Of a DNA stretch of 64,000 nucleotides, positions 40,731-51,769 are shown piece by piece; within the stretch, counting starts at the first letter, position 1; every line of letters begins with the position of its first letter. The position numbers and the translations under genes were made by a program. The notes below the pieces were generated by a model. That model made no database searches. It was not told where the DNA came from and saw only the letters and a list, made by a program, of their open reading frames with translations. The stretch spans positions 186,001 through 250,000 of the forward strand of contig CATOSK010000006.1 in the NCBI GenBank assembly GCA_951812535.1, written 5' to 3'. The stretch comes from an uncultured Dehalococcoidia bacterium. Its GTDB lineage: Bacteria; Chloroflexota; Dehalococcoidia; Lucifugimonadales; UBA3495.

Positions 40731-42191
40731 TTAACCCAGGAAACGGCGCAGCTGCGCCGCCTCCTCCACGTAGTGGGAAATGTCCACCCGCGACCCATAC
40801 GCGATGCCAGCCTGGATCGCGCTGGTCAACCCCTCGTGGACCCGGTCCAGTTCGTCGGTGTACTTTCCCGTCAGCCTCAGGTATTCCTCCCCCAGCAGTT
40901 CCCTCACAGCTCGCTCATTGACGAACCGCAGCGCAGCCCGCAGGTCATCGTCCAGGCTCGGATAGACTTCCCGCACGAAGGCCAGGTCGTCCCCATCCAG
41001 GGCCGTCAGCCCCAGCAGCTCCGGCGGCACTCCAATGGCATACAGCGAGGCCGCAAACCCGATGGCCCTCGGCAGCGTCACCTCGTCCCCCACCCCGTCA
41101 AGGGACCGCCCGTAACCGAACAGGCCCACGTGCAGCTTGCGCTCCCGCCGCTTCGGAACATGCCGGGCCGCGGCGGTTATCGTCGTGATCAGGTTGCGGA
41201 CTTGGGACTGGTACTCGGCCGTGTACTTGTCCATCACCGCCCGGGCCCGTTCCTGGTCTATGGGGATCGGTTCGCCGCGCTCGTGGGCCCTCAGTTCGGC
41301 AATCCCTTTCCGCACCGTTTCCTGGTCGTAGTCGTACTTGAACGCCGACTGCACGGTGAAGGTGTGGGCGCTGGGATACTCCTTCAAGGCCCGGTCAATG
41401 TTCACCGGCGTCAGGTGCCCCCGGAACGGCACCGACCCCGCCCCGATTATCGGATACAGCGGGATGCCCAGCCGTTTTTCCAGGTCGTACAGGCGCGACA
41501 GCCCCACCTTCAGCACCAGCTCGGCGGAAACAATCCCGTAGTTCAGGGCCGGATCGCTCCGGGCCAGGAATACCCGCTGACCCGGCAGGTCCCGTCCGTA
41601 CAGGTATTCCTCCACGATGCGGTCGCAGTAGAACAGGTTCTCCATGTCCTCGATGAGTGGGATCACCCGCAGCTGCTTGGGAAAGAACTCTCCCACCCAG
41701 TCCCGCACCATCCGCCCCTGGAACAGGGTCAGCTCCTCCTGCCCAACGATCACCCGCCGGTAGTAGGCCTCCACCAGGGCCAGTTCCTCCGCCGAGGTCG
41801 TGAAGGGTAGGATGACCTCCTGGATCGGCGCAGTCCCGTCGTCCCCGTCCCCATAGAAGTTGCGGGCCATGTCCCACGCCGAGGGAACGCTCTGCAATGC
41901 CTCCACCATCGACTTCCGCATATCCCGCTCGATCCCGGGATTGGGCACCCGCAGCGTCAGGATCACATCCCGCCCCAGCCGCCGCTCGTCCTGGAAGAAC
42001 TCCGGGTATCCGGTCAGCAGCTTGCGGACTACCTGGTTATCCGCCTCCTTCCCCTCCGAGTCCCACATCTGCTCGTTGCAGCCCAGGGCGAAAACCGCCG
42101 CCGCCTCCTGAACCTCCCCCTCTCCCCGGATTACCCCCGCCTCGTCGGCGAAAGGCGACGGGGTCGCGTTGTCGGGGTGCTGGGTACTCAT
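40731..42191 (-). CDS. ppcA: archaeal-type phosphoenolpyruvate carboxylase
   Basis: MSTQHPDNATPSPFA; GCNEQMWDSEGKEAD; SDPALNYGIVSAELVLKVGLSRLYDLEKRLGIPLYPIIGAGSVPFRGHLTP; about 490 aa (short archaeal-type length). Confidence 0.9.
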   Translation of the reverse strand: MSTQHPDNATPSPFADEAGVIRGEGEVQEAAAVFALGCNEQMWDSEGKEADNQVVRKLLTGYPEFFQDERRLGRDVILTLRVPNPGIERDMRKSMVEALQSVPSAWDMARNFYGDGDDGTAPIQEVILPFTTSAEELALVEAYYRRVIVGQEELTLFQGRMVRDWVGEFFPKQLRVIPLIEDMENLFYCDRIVEEYLYGRDLPGQRVFLARSDPALNYGIVSAELVLKVGLSRLYDLEKRLGIPLYPIIGAGSVPFRGHLTPVNIDRALKEYPSAHTFTVQSAFKYDYDQETVRKGIAELRAHERGEPIPIDQERARAVMDKYTAEYQSQVRNLITTITAAARHVPKRRERKLHVGLFGYGRSLDGVGDEVTLPRAIGFAASLYAIGVPPELLGLTALDGDDLAFVREVYPSLDDDLRAALRFVNERAVRELLGEEYLRLTGKYTDELDRVHEGLTSAIQAGIAYGSRVDISHYVEEAAQLRRFLG

Positions 42192-42832
42192 CACCTTCGG
42201 AACAAAAAACACTGCACACCCCCTCGTACTTCTGCGTGGGATCTCAACTCAATCTCCGGCCGGAACCATACTAAACTTTCGCCGAAATTAGCGTCAATCC
42301 GCCTTACCTCCTCGCGGCTGCCGCAATGTCCAGGGTGCGTCTGCTCCCGGCCAGCACCCCAAGGCCCTCCAACTCCTGACCAGGGCAATCGCACTTGAAA
42401 GATACCACCATGCTGATGCCGCAGCTCGACACCCATATACCGCATTATCAACTATTGTCTTGGGTAACTTCTCGACTATCCATATCTCACTCTATCAAGG
42501 GGCGGCTGTATTTTGAACGTCGACGGGTCTTCGAGAACCCAAATGCGATTGCCCTGTGTCACTGACAGGTGGTTCTTTCCAACCCGATGCCGTTGCCGTT
42601 ACTATGGTTGGATGCAGGTATTCTCAGCGCCCACCACCGGGTTCCACCGTCCAGATGGGACAAAGCGGGATGGAAATTTGTTCTGCGGCAGGGTGGCAGC
42701 TTCCCAGCCCAGGCGGTTCCTCCAGCAACGTCGCGGCAAATTCACCAAAATGCACCAGGATTTTTTCTCGGCCCCCCGGCGCTCACCCGTAGCCTGCCCT
42801 CGCGTAGGCGGGGGAATCTACCTGGGAAAGAG

Positions 42833-42871
42833 CTCCACGTTGAAAGAACTCCACGTTGAAAGAGCCCCACG

Positions 42872-42880
<9 letters not shown>
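42833..42880. repeat. 16-bp tandem repeat x3
   Basis: ctccacgttgaaagaa / ctccacgttgaaagag / ccccacgttgattgaa, contiguous; third unit contains the TTG start of the next CDS. Confidence 0.85.
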
Positions 42881-45190
<2,310 letters not shown>

Positions 45191-45305
45191 CGACCCGTTG
45201 GTCTCGGCCCTGGCGCCTCGAGTGAAGCCTGGCAGCCTCTCAGTGTTGGATTGAAGGATAAAGGCACTTCAGTTTCAAGCGGCCATCCTCGCCAGTAAAT
45301 CTCCA

Positions 45306-45391
45306 GTCCACCCGGGCCAGGTACCGGTCTGGAAGAAAGCCCTGACAGGAGCCGCGCCGCCAGCGTCTTCGGCAAGGAGCAGAGGCCAGGG
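45306..45391 (+). pseudogene. short IS3 orfA relic
   Basis: gtccacccgggccaggtaccggtctggaagaaagccctgacaggagcc...gcgtcttcggcaaggagcagaggccagg aligns to orfA of the IS3 copy at 14245-15402. Confidence 0.65.
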
Positions 45392-45570
45392 CTGGCAGGC
45401 TCAGAGCCAAGACGCTGCCCGGGCGGGTTGAAGCCGCGCTTTTTGGCTGTCCCAACCGTCCCAGTGGTGTAGAATATCAAACATAGCAGAACTCCCTTGA
45501 GGGGAACCGAAGTGCGGCGCCTGCCTGCCTGGGGGGCGGGCTGGTGTGGCCGCAAGCCTCCAGGTGCGAT

Positions 45571-46311
45571 ATGACCACGCCCGACACCACCGCAACGACA
45601 TCCCAGGGCCCGGGCCGCTTTCGGTTGCCGGACCCGCCCCAGCGCGAGCCCGACGAGATGACCCAGTACGACCGCCTGTTCAAGACCGGCAACTCCCGCT
45701 ACCTCGCCATCCACCTGGGCCGCCCGGAAACCACCTTGGTGGAGGCTGACCGCTGGATCATCGCCGAACCCGGCACCTTCCGAGACCTGGCACGCTACCC
45801 GGACCTGCTGGTTGCCTTCGGCGCGGACCCGCAAGCTTACAAAGCCAGCAACGGATACGTCATATCGGAGCAGGGGAAGCCGCCGGACTTCGTGCTGGAA
45901 GTGGCCTCGGAGAGCACGGCGGACGTTGACGTAGGAGACAAGCGGCAGGACTACGCCGCCCTGGGGATACGGGAATACTGGCGGTTCGACGAGACGGGGG
46001 AGTATCACGGGGAGCGACTGTCCGGGGAGCGGCTGGTGGACAGCGGGTACGTCCCCGTGGAGATTGAAGAACTGCCGGGCGGCAGCTTGCAGGGATACAG
46101 TCCCGTCCTGGACCTGAACATCCGCTGGGAGGGCGGTGAGTTGGTATTTTACGACCCGGCGACAGACCGTCCCATCCTCACCTACGAGGACCAACGCGCC
46201 CACGCCGACAGCGCGCGCGAAGCCCTGATGGAAGAGCAGGCGGCTCGCGCACGGGCAGAGAGCCGCGTCTTGGAGTTGGAGGCGGAATTGAACCGGCTGA
46301 TGGGCGGCTGA
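45571..46311 (+). CDS. Uma2 family (DUF820) putative nuclease
   Basis: KPPDFVLEVASESTADVDVGDKRQDYAALGIREYWRFDETGEYHGERL core motif; C-terminal coiled coil. Confidence 0.88.
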   Translation: MTTPDTTATTSQGPGRFRLPDPPQREPDEMTQYDRLFKTGNSRYLAIHLGRPETTLVEADRWIIAEPGTFRDLARYPDLLVAFGADPQAYKASNGYVISEQGKPPDFVLEVASESTADVDVGDKRQDYAALGIREYWRFDETGEYHGERLSGERLVDSGYVPVEIEELPGGSLQGYSPVLDLNIRWEGGELVFYDPATDRPILTYEDQRAHADSAREALMEEQAARARAESRVLELEAELNRLMGG

Positions 46312-46482
46312 TTCCCGTCCGGCGGTGAAATATCTGGTCTGCGTCAGCCTCAACCGGTAGCCGGGTCTCGGCACGGCTAAGATGGTTTTAACCTTTACCT
46401 TACGCAGGACTTCGTGAGATAGAGCGAAAGTCGCTCTCCAGATCCGCTTCTTCCATACATACCCCTGCTAACCCCGCCTCTC

Positions 46483-47295
46483 ATGAAACTCACGCTGCTT
46501 ACCCTGATATTGGCTGGCACACTCGCCGCCATCGCCTGCGCCGGTACATCATCAGAAAGCGCCAGGGAGACGCTGGCGGTATCCGTCGGCCCGGCCCGAC
46601 AGGAATGCTATGGGCCATTCCGGCGCATGTGCCTGGTCGTGGACGACCAGCTGTTCTACAGCGAGATCGACGGGTTCACCCACGAGCCCGGCCACGACTA
46701 CCGGCTGCGCATCGAACGCTACGATGCCTTTCCCGGACAGGCTGAACCTCCACAAGACGCCGGCCGTTACGGTTACCGGCTAATTGAAGAACTCTCCAAG
46801 ACCCGCGCAGACGGGGAAGTGACCGAAGCGACGGTTGCCCCCGCCCGCGTCACTTGCCCCGGATCGGACGAACTTTGCCTGCTGGTCAACGGGGCGCCCC
46901 AGTGGGGCGTCATATCCGGGTTCGAGTTCCGCGCAGGCTACAAGTACCGGATCCGCTACGAGCAATATGCGGACGGTTCCCGACGCTTGCTCGAAGTCCT
47001 GTCGCAAACTCCTGCCCCAGCCGCCGTGGCCGAGATAACCGTCGGCCCCTGGCGGGTCCAATGCCGCGAAAACGCCGCCTTCACCGCAGCATGTATTGTC
47101 GTTGACGATCAACCCTACTACGGCAACATCGAAGACTTCGCCAGGAAACACGGTTACGAATACAGGTTGCGGGTCGAAAAGTACGACCTCATGCCCGGCG
47201 TTTCCGCGCCGCCGCCGGAATCATCGAAATTCGGATATCGACTGCTGGAAGTCCTGTCTGAACAACCGGCGTCAACTCCCCCGGACTCCAACTGA
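46483..47295 (+). CDS. secreted lipoprotein with three tandem DUF4377-like repeats
   Basis: Lipobox LAAIACAGT; three copies of V(G/A)P-R--C------C-(L/I)V(V/N)--(P/Q)-(F/Y)--I-(G/D)F---(G/Y)-(E/K)YR(L/I)R-E-Y pattern. Confidence 0.75.
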   Translation: MKLTLLTLILAGTLAAIACAGTSSESARETLAVSVGPARQECYGPFRRMCLVVDDQLFYSEIDGFTHEPGHDYRLRIERYDAFPGQAEPPQDAGRYGYRLIEELSKTRADGEVTEATVAPARVTCPGSDELCLLVNGAPQWGVISGFEFRAGYKYRIRYEQYADGSRRLLEVLSQTPAPAAVAEITVGPWRVQCRENAAFTAACIVVDDQPYYGNIEDFARKHGYEYRLRVEKYDLMPGVSAPPPESSKFGYRLLEVLSEQPASTPPDSN

Positions 47296-47511
47296 CGGCA
47301 GGCTGCCGTCGATTCAACCGCCGCAACCCCTCTTCCGGTTCTGCCTCAGCGGGGATGCCTCGGTATCCGCCAACAGGTTGGCGGGATCGCTGTACCTGTA
47401 CAGCGGCATCCCCACTCTCCTTGTTCCAACTCTCCCTCTCTATAAACTAACCTCCCCGAATCTGCTATCGTCCTGCGTTGGGGCAGAAGGCGGAGACGTT
47501 GACCGGGTCCA

Positions 47512-48699
47512 TTACTGGTGGGCACGCCCTTCGTAGGGATGATCGCCGGTGAGGAGGTCGCCCTCGGCGAAGCGGCCGGCCCGGAAGTCGCCGACGGGGT
47601 GGTCTTTGCACTCCCCGTGCATGACCAGCTCGGCGACCATCCGGCCCGTCACGGGAGACAGCTTGAAGCCGTGCCCGGAGAAGCCGGCGGCCCAGTAGAG
47701 GCCCTCCACGGCGGCGGACTTGTCCAGGACCGGGTTGCCGTCCGGCGTCATGTCGTAGAGGGAGCCGTAGCCCCCCATCTGGGTGGCGGCGGCGAACCCT
47801 GGGAAGCGGAACCTGGCCCGGTCCCAGTAGCGGGTGATGGTGTCGTGGTCGGCATTGAGCCCGAAGGCGTCCGGGTTCACCACCTCTTCCAGGTCACCCG
47901 GCGCCTCGCCGCCGACCAGGGTCTTGAAACCGGCGTTGGTGCGAAAGTAGGCCCCGGTGGTATTGTCGATAACGGCAGTATCCAGGGACTCGAGGGACGG
48001 CGGCCGCCGCAGGTGGACCATCTGCACGCGGATGGGTGTCACCGGCAGGGTTTCTCCCAGGGGAGCGGCCAGGCGGTTGACCCAGGGGCCGGTGGCGGCG
48101 ACCACCGCGTCGGCCTCGATGGGGCCGTCATCGGTGTCGACGCCGACGACCTTCCCGCCGGCGGTCCTGATACCCGTGACGGCGCATCCGGTGAGGATTT
48201 CGGCCCCGCGGTCCTGGGCTGCCTGGGCATAAGCGTAGGTGGTGGCCATGGGGTCGGCGTAGCCGGAGTTGGGCTCGTAGGCTCCGACGGCGACTCCCTC
48301 GGTGTTCAGGATGGGAAGGATCTCGGCAATGTCGGAGGGGGTCAGAAGCTCGATTTCCACTCCCAGGGAGCGGTTCATGGCGACGTTGGCCCGGACCGCA
48401 TCGGCGTCGTTCTGGCCCCAGAGGAGCAGGCGGCCGGTCTGGGTGAAGCGGGCGTCGCCGCCGACGGCGTCCTGCCAGTTGTGGAAGATGGCGCTGGCTT
48501 CCTGGGCCATGCGGACCAGGGTCGGGTGGAGGTAATGCTCCCGGACCATGGCGCCAGAGCGGCCGCTGGCGCCCCCGGCCAGGTGTCCCTTCTCCACCAG
48601 GAGGACCCTTCCCGCACCCATGCGGGCGAGGTGCATGGCGGTGCTGGCGCCGTTGACGCCCCCGCCGATGACGACCACGTTAGCTGATTGGCTGGTCAT
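47512..48699 (-). CDS. FAD-dependent oxidoreductase (DAO family)
   Basis: NVVVIGGGVNGASTAMHLARMGAGRVLLVEKGHLAGGASGRSGAMVREHY; C-terminal YWAAGFSGHGFKLSPVTGRMVAEL. Confidence 0.93.
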   Translation of the reverse strand: MTSQSANVVVIGGGVNGASTAMHLARMGAGRVLLVEKGHLAGGASGRSGAMVREHYLHPTLVRMAQEASAIFHNWQDAVGGDARFTQTGRLLLWGQNDADAVRANVAMNRSLGVEIELLTPSDIAEILPILNTEGVAVGAYEPNSGYADPMATTYAYAQAAQDRGAEILTGCAVTGIRTAGGKVVGVDTDDGPIEADAVVAATGPWVNRLAAPLGETLPVTPIRVQMVHLRRPPSLESLDTAVIDNTTGAYFRTNAGFKTLVGGEAPGDLEEVVNPDAFGLNADHDTITRYWDRARFRFPGFAAATQMGGYGSLYDMTPDGNPVLDKSAAVEGLYWAAGFSGHGFKLSPVTGRMVAELVMHGECKDHPVGDFRAGRFAEGDLLTGDHPYEGRAHQ

Positions 48700-48758
48700 G
48701 GTGGGTATTCCTTGCGATTGTGCTGAACCGGATTATATGGACTGGGGAGCATTCACGG

Positions 48759-49196
48759 CTAGACGGTCGCAGGCCCCAATCCACCTGGGTTGGCGGGCTG
48801 GGCTTCGTCCTCCCCGGGCCAGGGAGGCATGGTGACGCACAGGAAACGGAGGGGAGCGTCCGGCGCAGCGGCGAACTGAAAGGGCCATCCGGTGGGGATG
48901 GTCAGCGCGTCCCCGGGGGCCACATCCATTGGAGGAACGCTTTCCGGCGCCGCGTCCGGCGGACAGCGCCAGACCTGTCCGGCTCCTTCCAGGATGTACC
49001 AGACCTCCTCGACGGTGCGGTGGCGGACGGGCCGTGACACCTGCCCGGCGGGAAGGGTGACCTCGACGGCGCTGGCCCGGGACGCTCCGTAGGCGGCGTC
49101 GACAAGGAAGCGGATTTCCGACCCGTCAGGAGCGGTGGCGTCGGGAGCGTTCCGGCGGCGGCCAGAGGGCGGGATAGGTGGCGGGGGTTGGGGCAT
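48759..49196 (-). CDS. cupin domain protein
   Basis: HRTVEEVWYILEGAGQVWRC...VAPGDALTIPTGWPFQFAA. Confidence 0.8.
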   Translation of the reverse strand: MPQPPPPIPPSGRRRNAPDATAPDGSEIRFLVDAAYGASRASAVEVTLPAGQVSRPVRHRTVEEVWYILEGAGQVWRCPPDAAPESVPPMDVAPGDALTIPTGWPFQFAAAPDAPLRFLCVTMPPWPGEDEAQPANPGGLGPATV

Positions 49197-49212
49197 GAGG
49201 GAGGTCTTATTC

Positions 49213-49881
49213 CTAAATTGCAAGGATGAGCCTTTGGTAATGTTCGATGCCCTGGGAATGAACGGCGGGAAAACGGTCAATCAATTGTACGAGAGATTGT
49301 TTCTCCGGGCTAATCCAGCCGACGACTTCCACAATTTGTTGGTGGGTGGTGGGCAGGTCTTGTCTATACCAAATCGGTTCGTAATGGAAGACCCGGTTGC
49401 GCAACTCTCGGAATTTGTTAAGGCGTTTGGAAAATTCCTTTCGGGTGCGAATTTTCGCAGGGGCGTAAGGGAAAACGGATTGGAGCAAGGCGGGCCACAA
49501 TATTCCCTTCGATTCATAGGCTTTGTTGAACAAGTGCGTCCAAAACCCAAAGTTGGAATCGGACACAATTTGTCCGGGAGTTAGGGGTTTATTCCTTTCG
49601 GACAATCTATCTTTGATTTCCTCGAACTGCTCTACCCCGTTTTCAACCAAGATGTCCTCAAACCAGAACTCCTTGCCAACCATCTGGAAAATAGCGTCGT
49701 GGATACTGTTGCGTAGGGCGATTTCCAACCCGTTCAAGGCAGGGTAAAGACTTTCACACAACGCCGTGTTCCACAAATACCGGGCATAAACTTCTGATTC
49801 GAGGTCTGCTCTCAAGCGGTATGGCCTCAATCGGTCTGCGGAAATGGACTCTTCCAGGCGTTCGAAAAACCCAGCTTGCAT
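49213..49881 (-). CDS. Abi-like (abortive infection-type) protein
   Basis: FFERLEESISADRLRPYRL...ALYPALNGLEIALRNSIHDAI-like core, FRELRNRVFHYEPIW (RNxxxH-type HEPN motif). Confidence 0.7.
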   Translation of the reverse strand: MQAGFFERLEESISADRLRPYRLRADLESEVYARYLWNTALCESLYPALNGLEIALRNSIHDAIFQMVGKEFWFEDILVENGVEQFEEIKDRLSERNKPLTPGQIVSDSNFGFWTHLFNKAYESKGILWPALLQSVFPYAPAKIRTRKEFSKRLNKFRELRNRVFHYEPIWYRQDLPTTHQQIVEVVGWISPEKQSLVQLIDRFPAVHSQGIEHYQRLILAI

Positions 49882-49908
49882 TGGTGGTTGTGCTTGTTTT
49901 GTGATTAG

Positions 49909-49942
49909 CCGTTATAATGGGCCTACAGGCCCATTATAACGG
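49909..49942. promoter_or_regulatory. perfect 16-bp inverted repeat with internal TATAAT, upstream of Abi-like gene
   Basis: CCGTTATAATGGGCCT-AC-AGGCCCATTATAACGG, 28 nt upstream of the ATG at 49881. Confidence 0.7.
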
Positions 49943-50161
49943 TGGGGCGACAAGATAAACGGTCAGGACTGTTCCACTCCTGCTTTAAAGCAGAAATGGT
50001 TAGCAACCATCAGGCGAAATCCTGCGGGGCCACAAACAATTGCATTTCCCAGCAAACCCTGTATAATTATCCATGCAGCCCCCGGATAAGTCCTCTCCCG
50101 GCCTTTGAGCCGGTGACGGCCCCGGGGTTTTTCTTTGTCCGGTAGTATCCTGACGAAGAAG

Positions 50162-50187
50162 CCCCCGGCAGCACTGCCGGGGGCCCT
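50162..50187 (-). terminator. hairpin downstream of enoyl-CoA hydratase gene
   Basis: CCCCCGGCAG-ca-CTGCCGGGGG. Confidence 0.5.
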
Positions 50188-50217
50188 TTGCTGTTCCGGC
50201 TTGGGGGTTGTTCGGGG

Positions 50218-50991
50218 CTAGGAAACGCGGGGCTTACGGCCCTTGCGGTCGAGGAAGTCGCGGAACCCCTCCTCAACGGAAAGGCCCTTGAAGCGGTCGC
50301 CCCGGGCGTTGATCTCGTTCAGGAACTGCTCCTCCAGGGGCTGGCCGCTGTGCTCCAGGAGCATCTGCTTGATGTTGGCGACGCCCACGGCCCGGTTCTT
50401 GGCGATGCCGGCGGCAACCTCCACGGTCTTGTCCAGGAGCTGTTCGCTGGGGACCAGGTGGTTGATCAGCCCGATGTGGTAGGCCTCGTCGGCAAAGACT
50501 TCCCGGCCGCTGAAGAGTAGCTCCTTCGCCCGGTTGATCCCCACCAGGCGGGGAAGGCTCCAGGTGGCGTTCATCTGTCCGTAGTTGACGGCGAGGAAGC
50601 GGAAGCTGGTCTTCTCGCATCCGACCAGGAAGTCCATGGCGGTGGCCATGACGGTGCCGCCCCCGTAGCAAAGGCCGTTGATGGCGCCGATGATGGGCTT
50701 GACCGAGGTGGTGAGGTGCCAGGTGTACTCGGAGCGTTCCTTCTGGACCTCCTCCCGCTCCTCGGCGGTGCGCTCCCGGTTCTCGTGGATGTCGGCTCCG
50801 GCGGAGAAGGCGCGCTCTCCGGCGCCGGTGATGATGATGGCGCCAACGTCCTCGTCCAGTTCCATGCCGGTGATGGCCTCGTCCAGCTCACGGGTCAGTC
50901 CCAGGTTGAGGGCGTTCAGGACCTCGGGGCGGTTGAGGGTGATGACGGCGACGCGGTCGGTCTGGTCGGTCGTGATGAACTCGTAGCTCAT
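50218..50991 (-). CDS. enoyl-CoA hydratase/isomerase family protein
   Basis: MSYEFITTDQTDRVAVITLNRPEVLNALNLGLTRELDEAI; ITGAGERAFSAGADI; GINGLCYGGG. Confidence 0.92.
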   Translation of the reverse strand: MSYEFITTDQTDRVAVITLNRPEVLNALNLGLTRELDEAITGMELDEDVGAIIITGAGERAFSAGADIHENRERTAEEREEVQKERSEYTWHLTTSVKPIIGAINGLCYGGGTVMATAMDFLVGCEKTSFRFLAVNYGQMNATWSLPRLVGINRAKELLFSGREVFADEAYHIGLINHLVPSEQLLDKTVEVAAGIAKNRAVGVANIKQMLLEHSGQPLEEQFLNEINARGDRFKGLSVEEGFRDFLDRKGRKPRVS

Positions 50992-51247
50992 GGGTGAATG
51001 ACTCCTGTTCGGGTTAAGGTGTGTTGCGGCGGGCTGTTGCGAATAGCACCCGCTGGCAGTGTGAGTCCCATAATACATCACAAACGAAGGGGAAAGTAGA
51101 CGGCTTCCGGGAAGTGCGTTGACCGGTGACCGGCAACTTTTCTCTATTCTCCGGCGCGGTCTGCGACCGGCGTTGAGCGTTATAGACCCGCTGCGTCCCA
51201 AAAGCTATCATTGGGGTCGAGGAGGTCGAGCGGTTGGTGGGGTGTCG

Positions 51248-51511
51248 ATGAACCGACGGAGATTGTTCCGACGGCTGGTCGGCGGGGCGGTGAACAACGT
51301 CGCCTTTACCGACATGGTGGACTTGGTGGAAGGATTCGGGTTTGGCCTTGTGCGGAAACGGCAGTCACCATATATTCGCCCAGCCAGGTATTGACGACCA
51401 GGTATTGACGACCAGATAAACTTGCAGAGGGTCGGACGAGAAGCCAAACCTTATCAGATTCGGCAGTTTCTCAGGCTGGTGGAGCGAAACGGACTCCGGT
51501 TAGAGGACTAA
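51248..51511 (+). pseudogene. hicA: HicA-like toxin remnant
   Basis: MNRRRLFRRLVGGAVNNVAFTDMVDLVEGFGFGLVRKR | GSHHIFAQPGIDDQ (other frame) | INLQRVGREAKPYQIRQFLRLVERNGLRLED; 14-bp tandem duplication ccaggtattgacga x2 at 51384-51411. Confidence 0.65.
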
Positions 51512-51513
51512 TC

Positions 51514-51729
51514 ATGAAAGATTACCACATCAATATCTTCCAAAGGGAAGAAGATGGCGGTTATATCGCGGACATCCCCGACCTGGAGTCATGCTCCGCC
51601 TTCGGAAGCACGCCGGAAGAGGCTCTCGCCGAAGTGACCCGGGCAAGGACGACCTGGCTGGAAGCTGCCGAGTCTGCTGGAAAGTCCGTGCCAACTCCCC
51701 GGTACCTTCCGGCAATCTATCTGGTCTGA
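51514..51729 (+). CDS. hicB: HicB family antitoxin-like protein
   Basis: MKDYHINIFQREEDGGYIADIPDLESCSAFGSTPEEALAEVTRARTTWLEAAESAGKSVPTPRY. Confidence 0.85.
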   Translation: MKDYHINIFQREEDGGYIADIPDLESCSAFGSTPEEALAEVTRARTTWLEAAESAGKSVPTPRYLPAIYLV

Positions 51730-51769
51730 ACCAGCGCTAATCCAGCGTTCCTTCCATCAGGGGAGCTAA

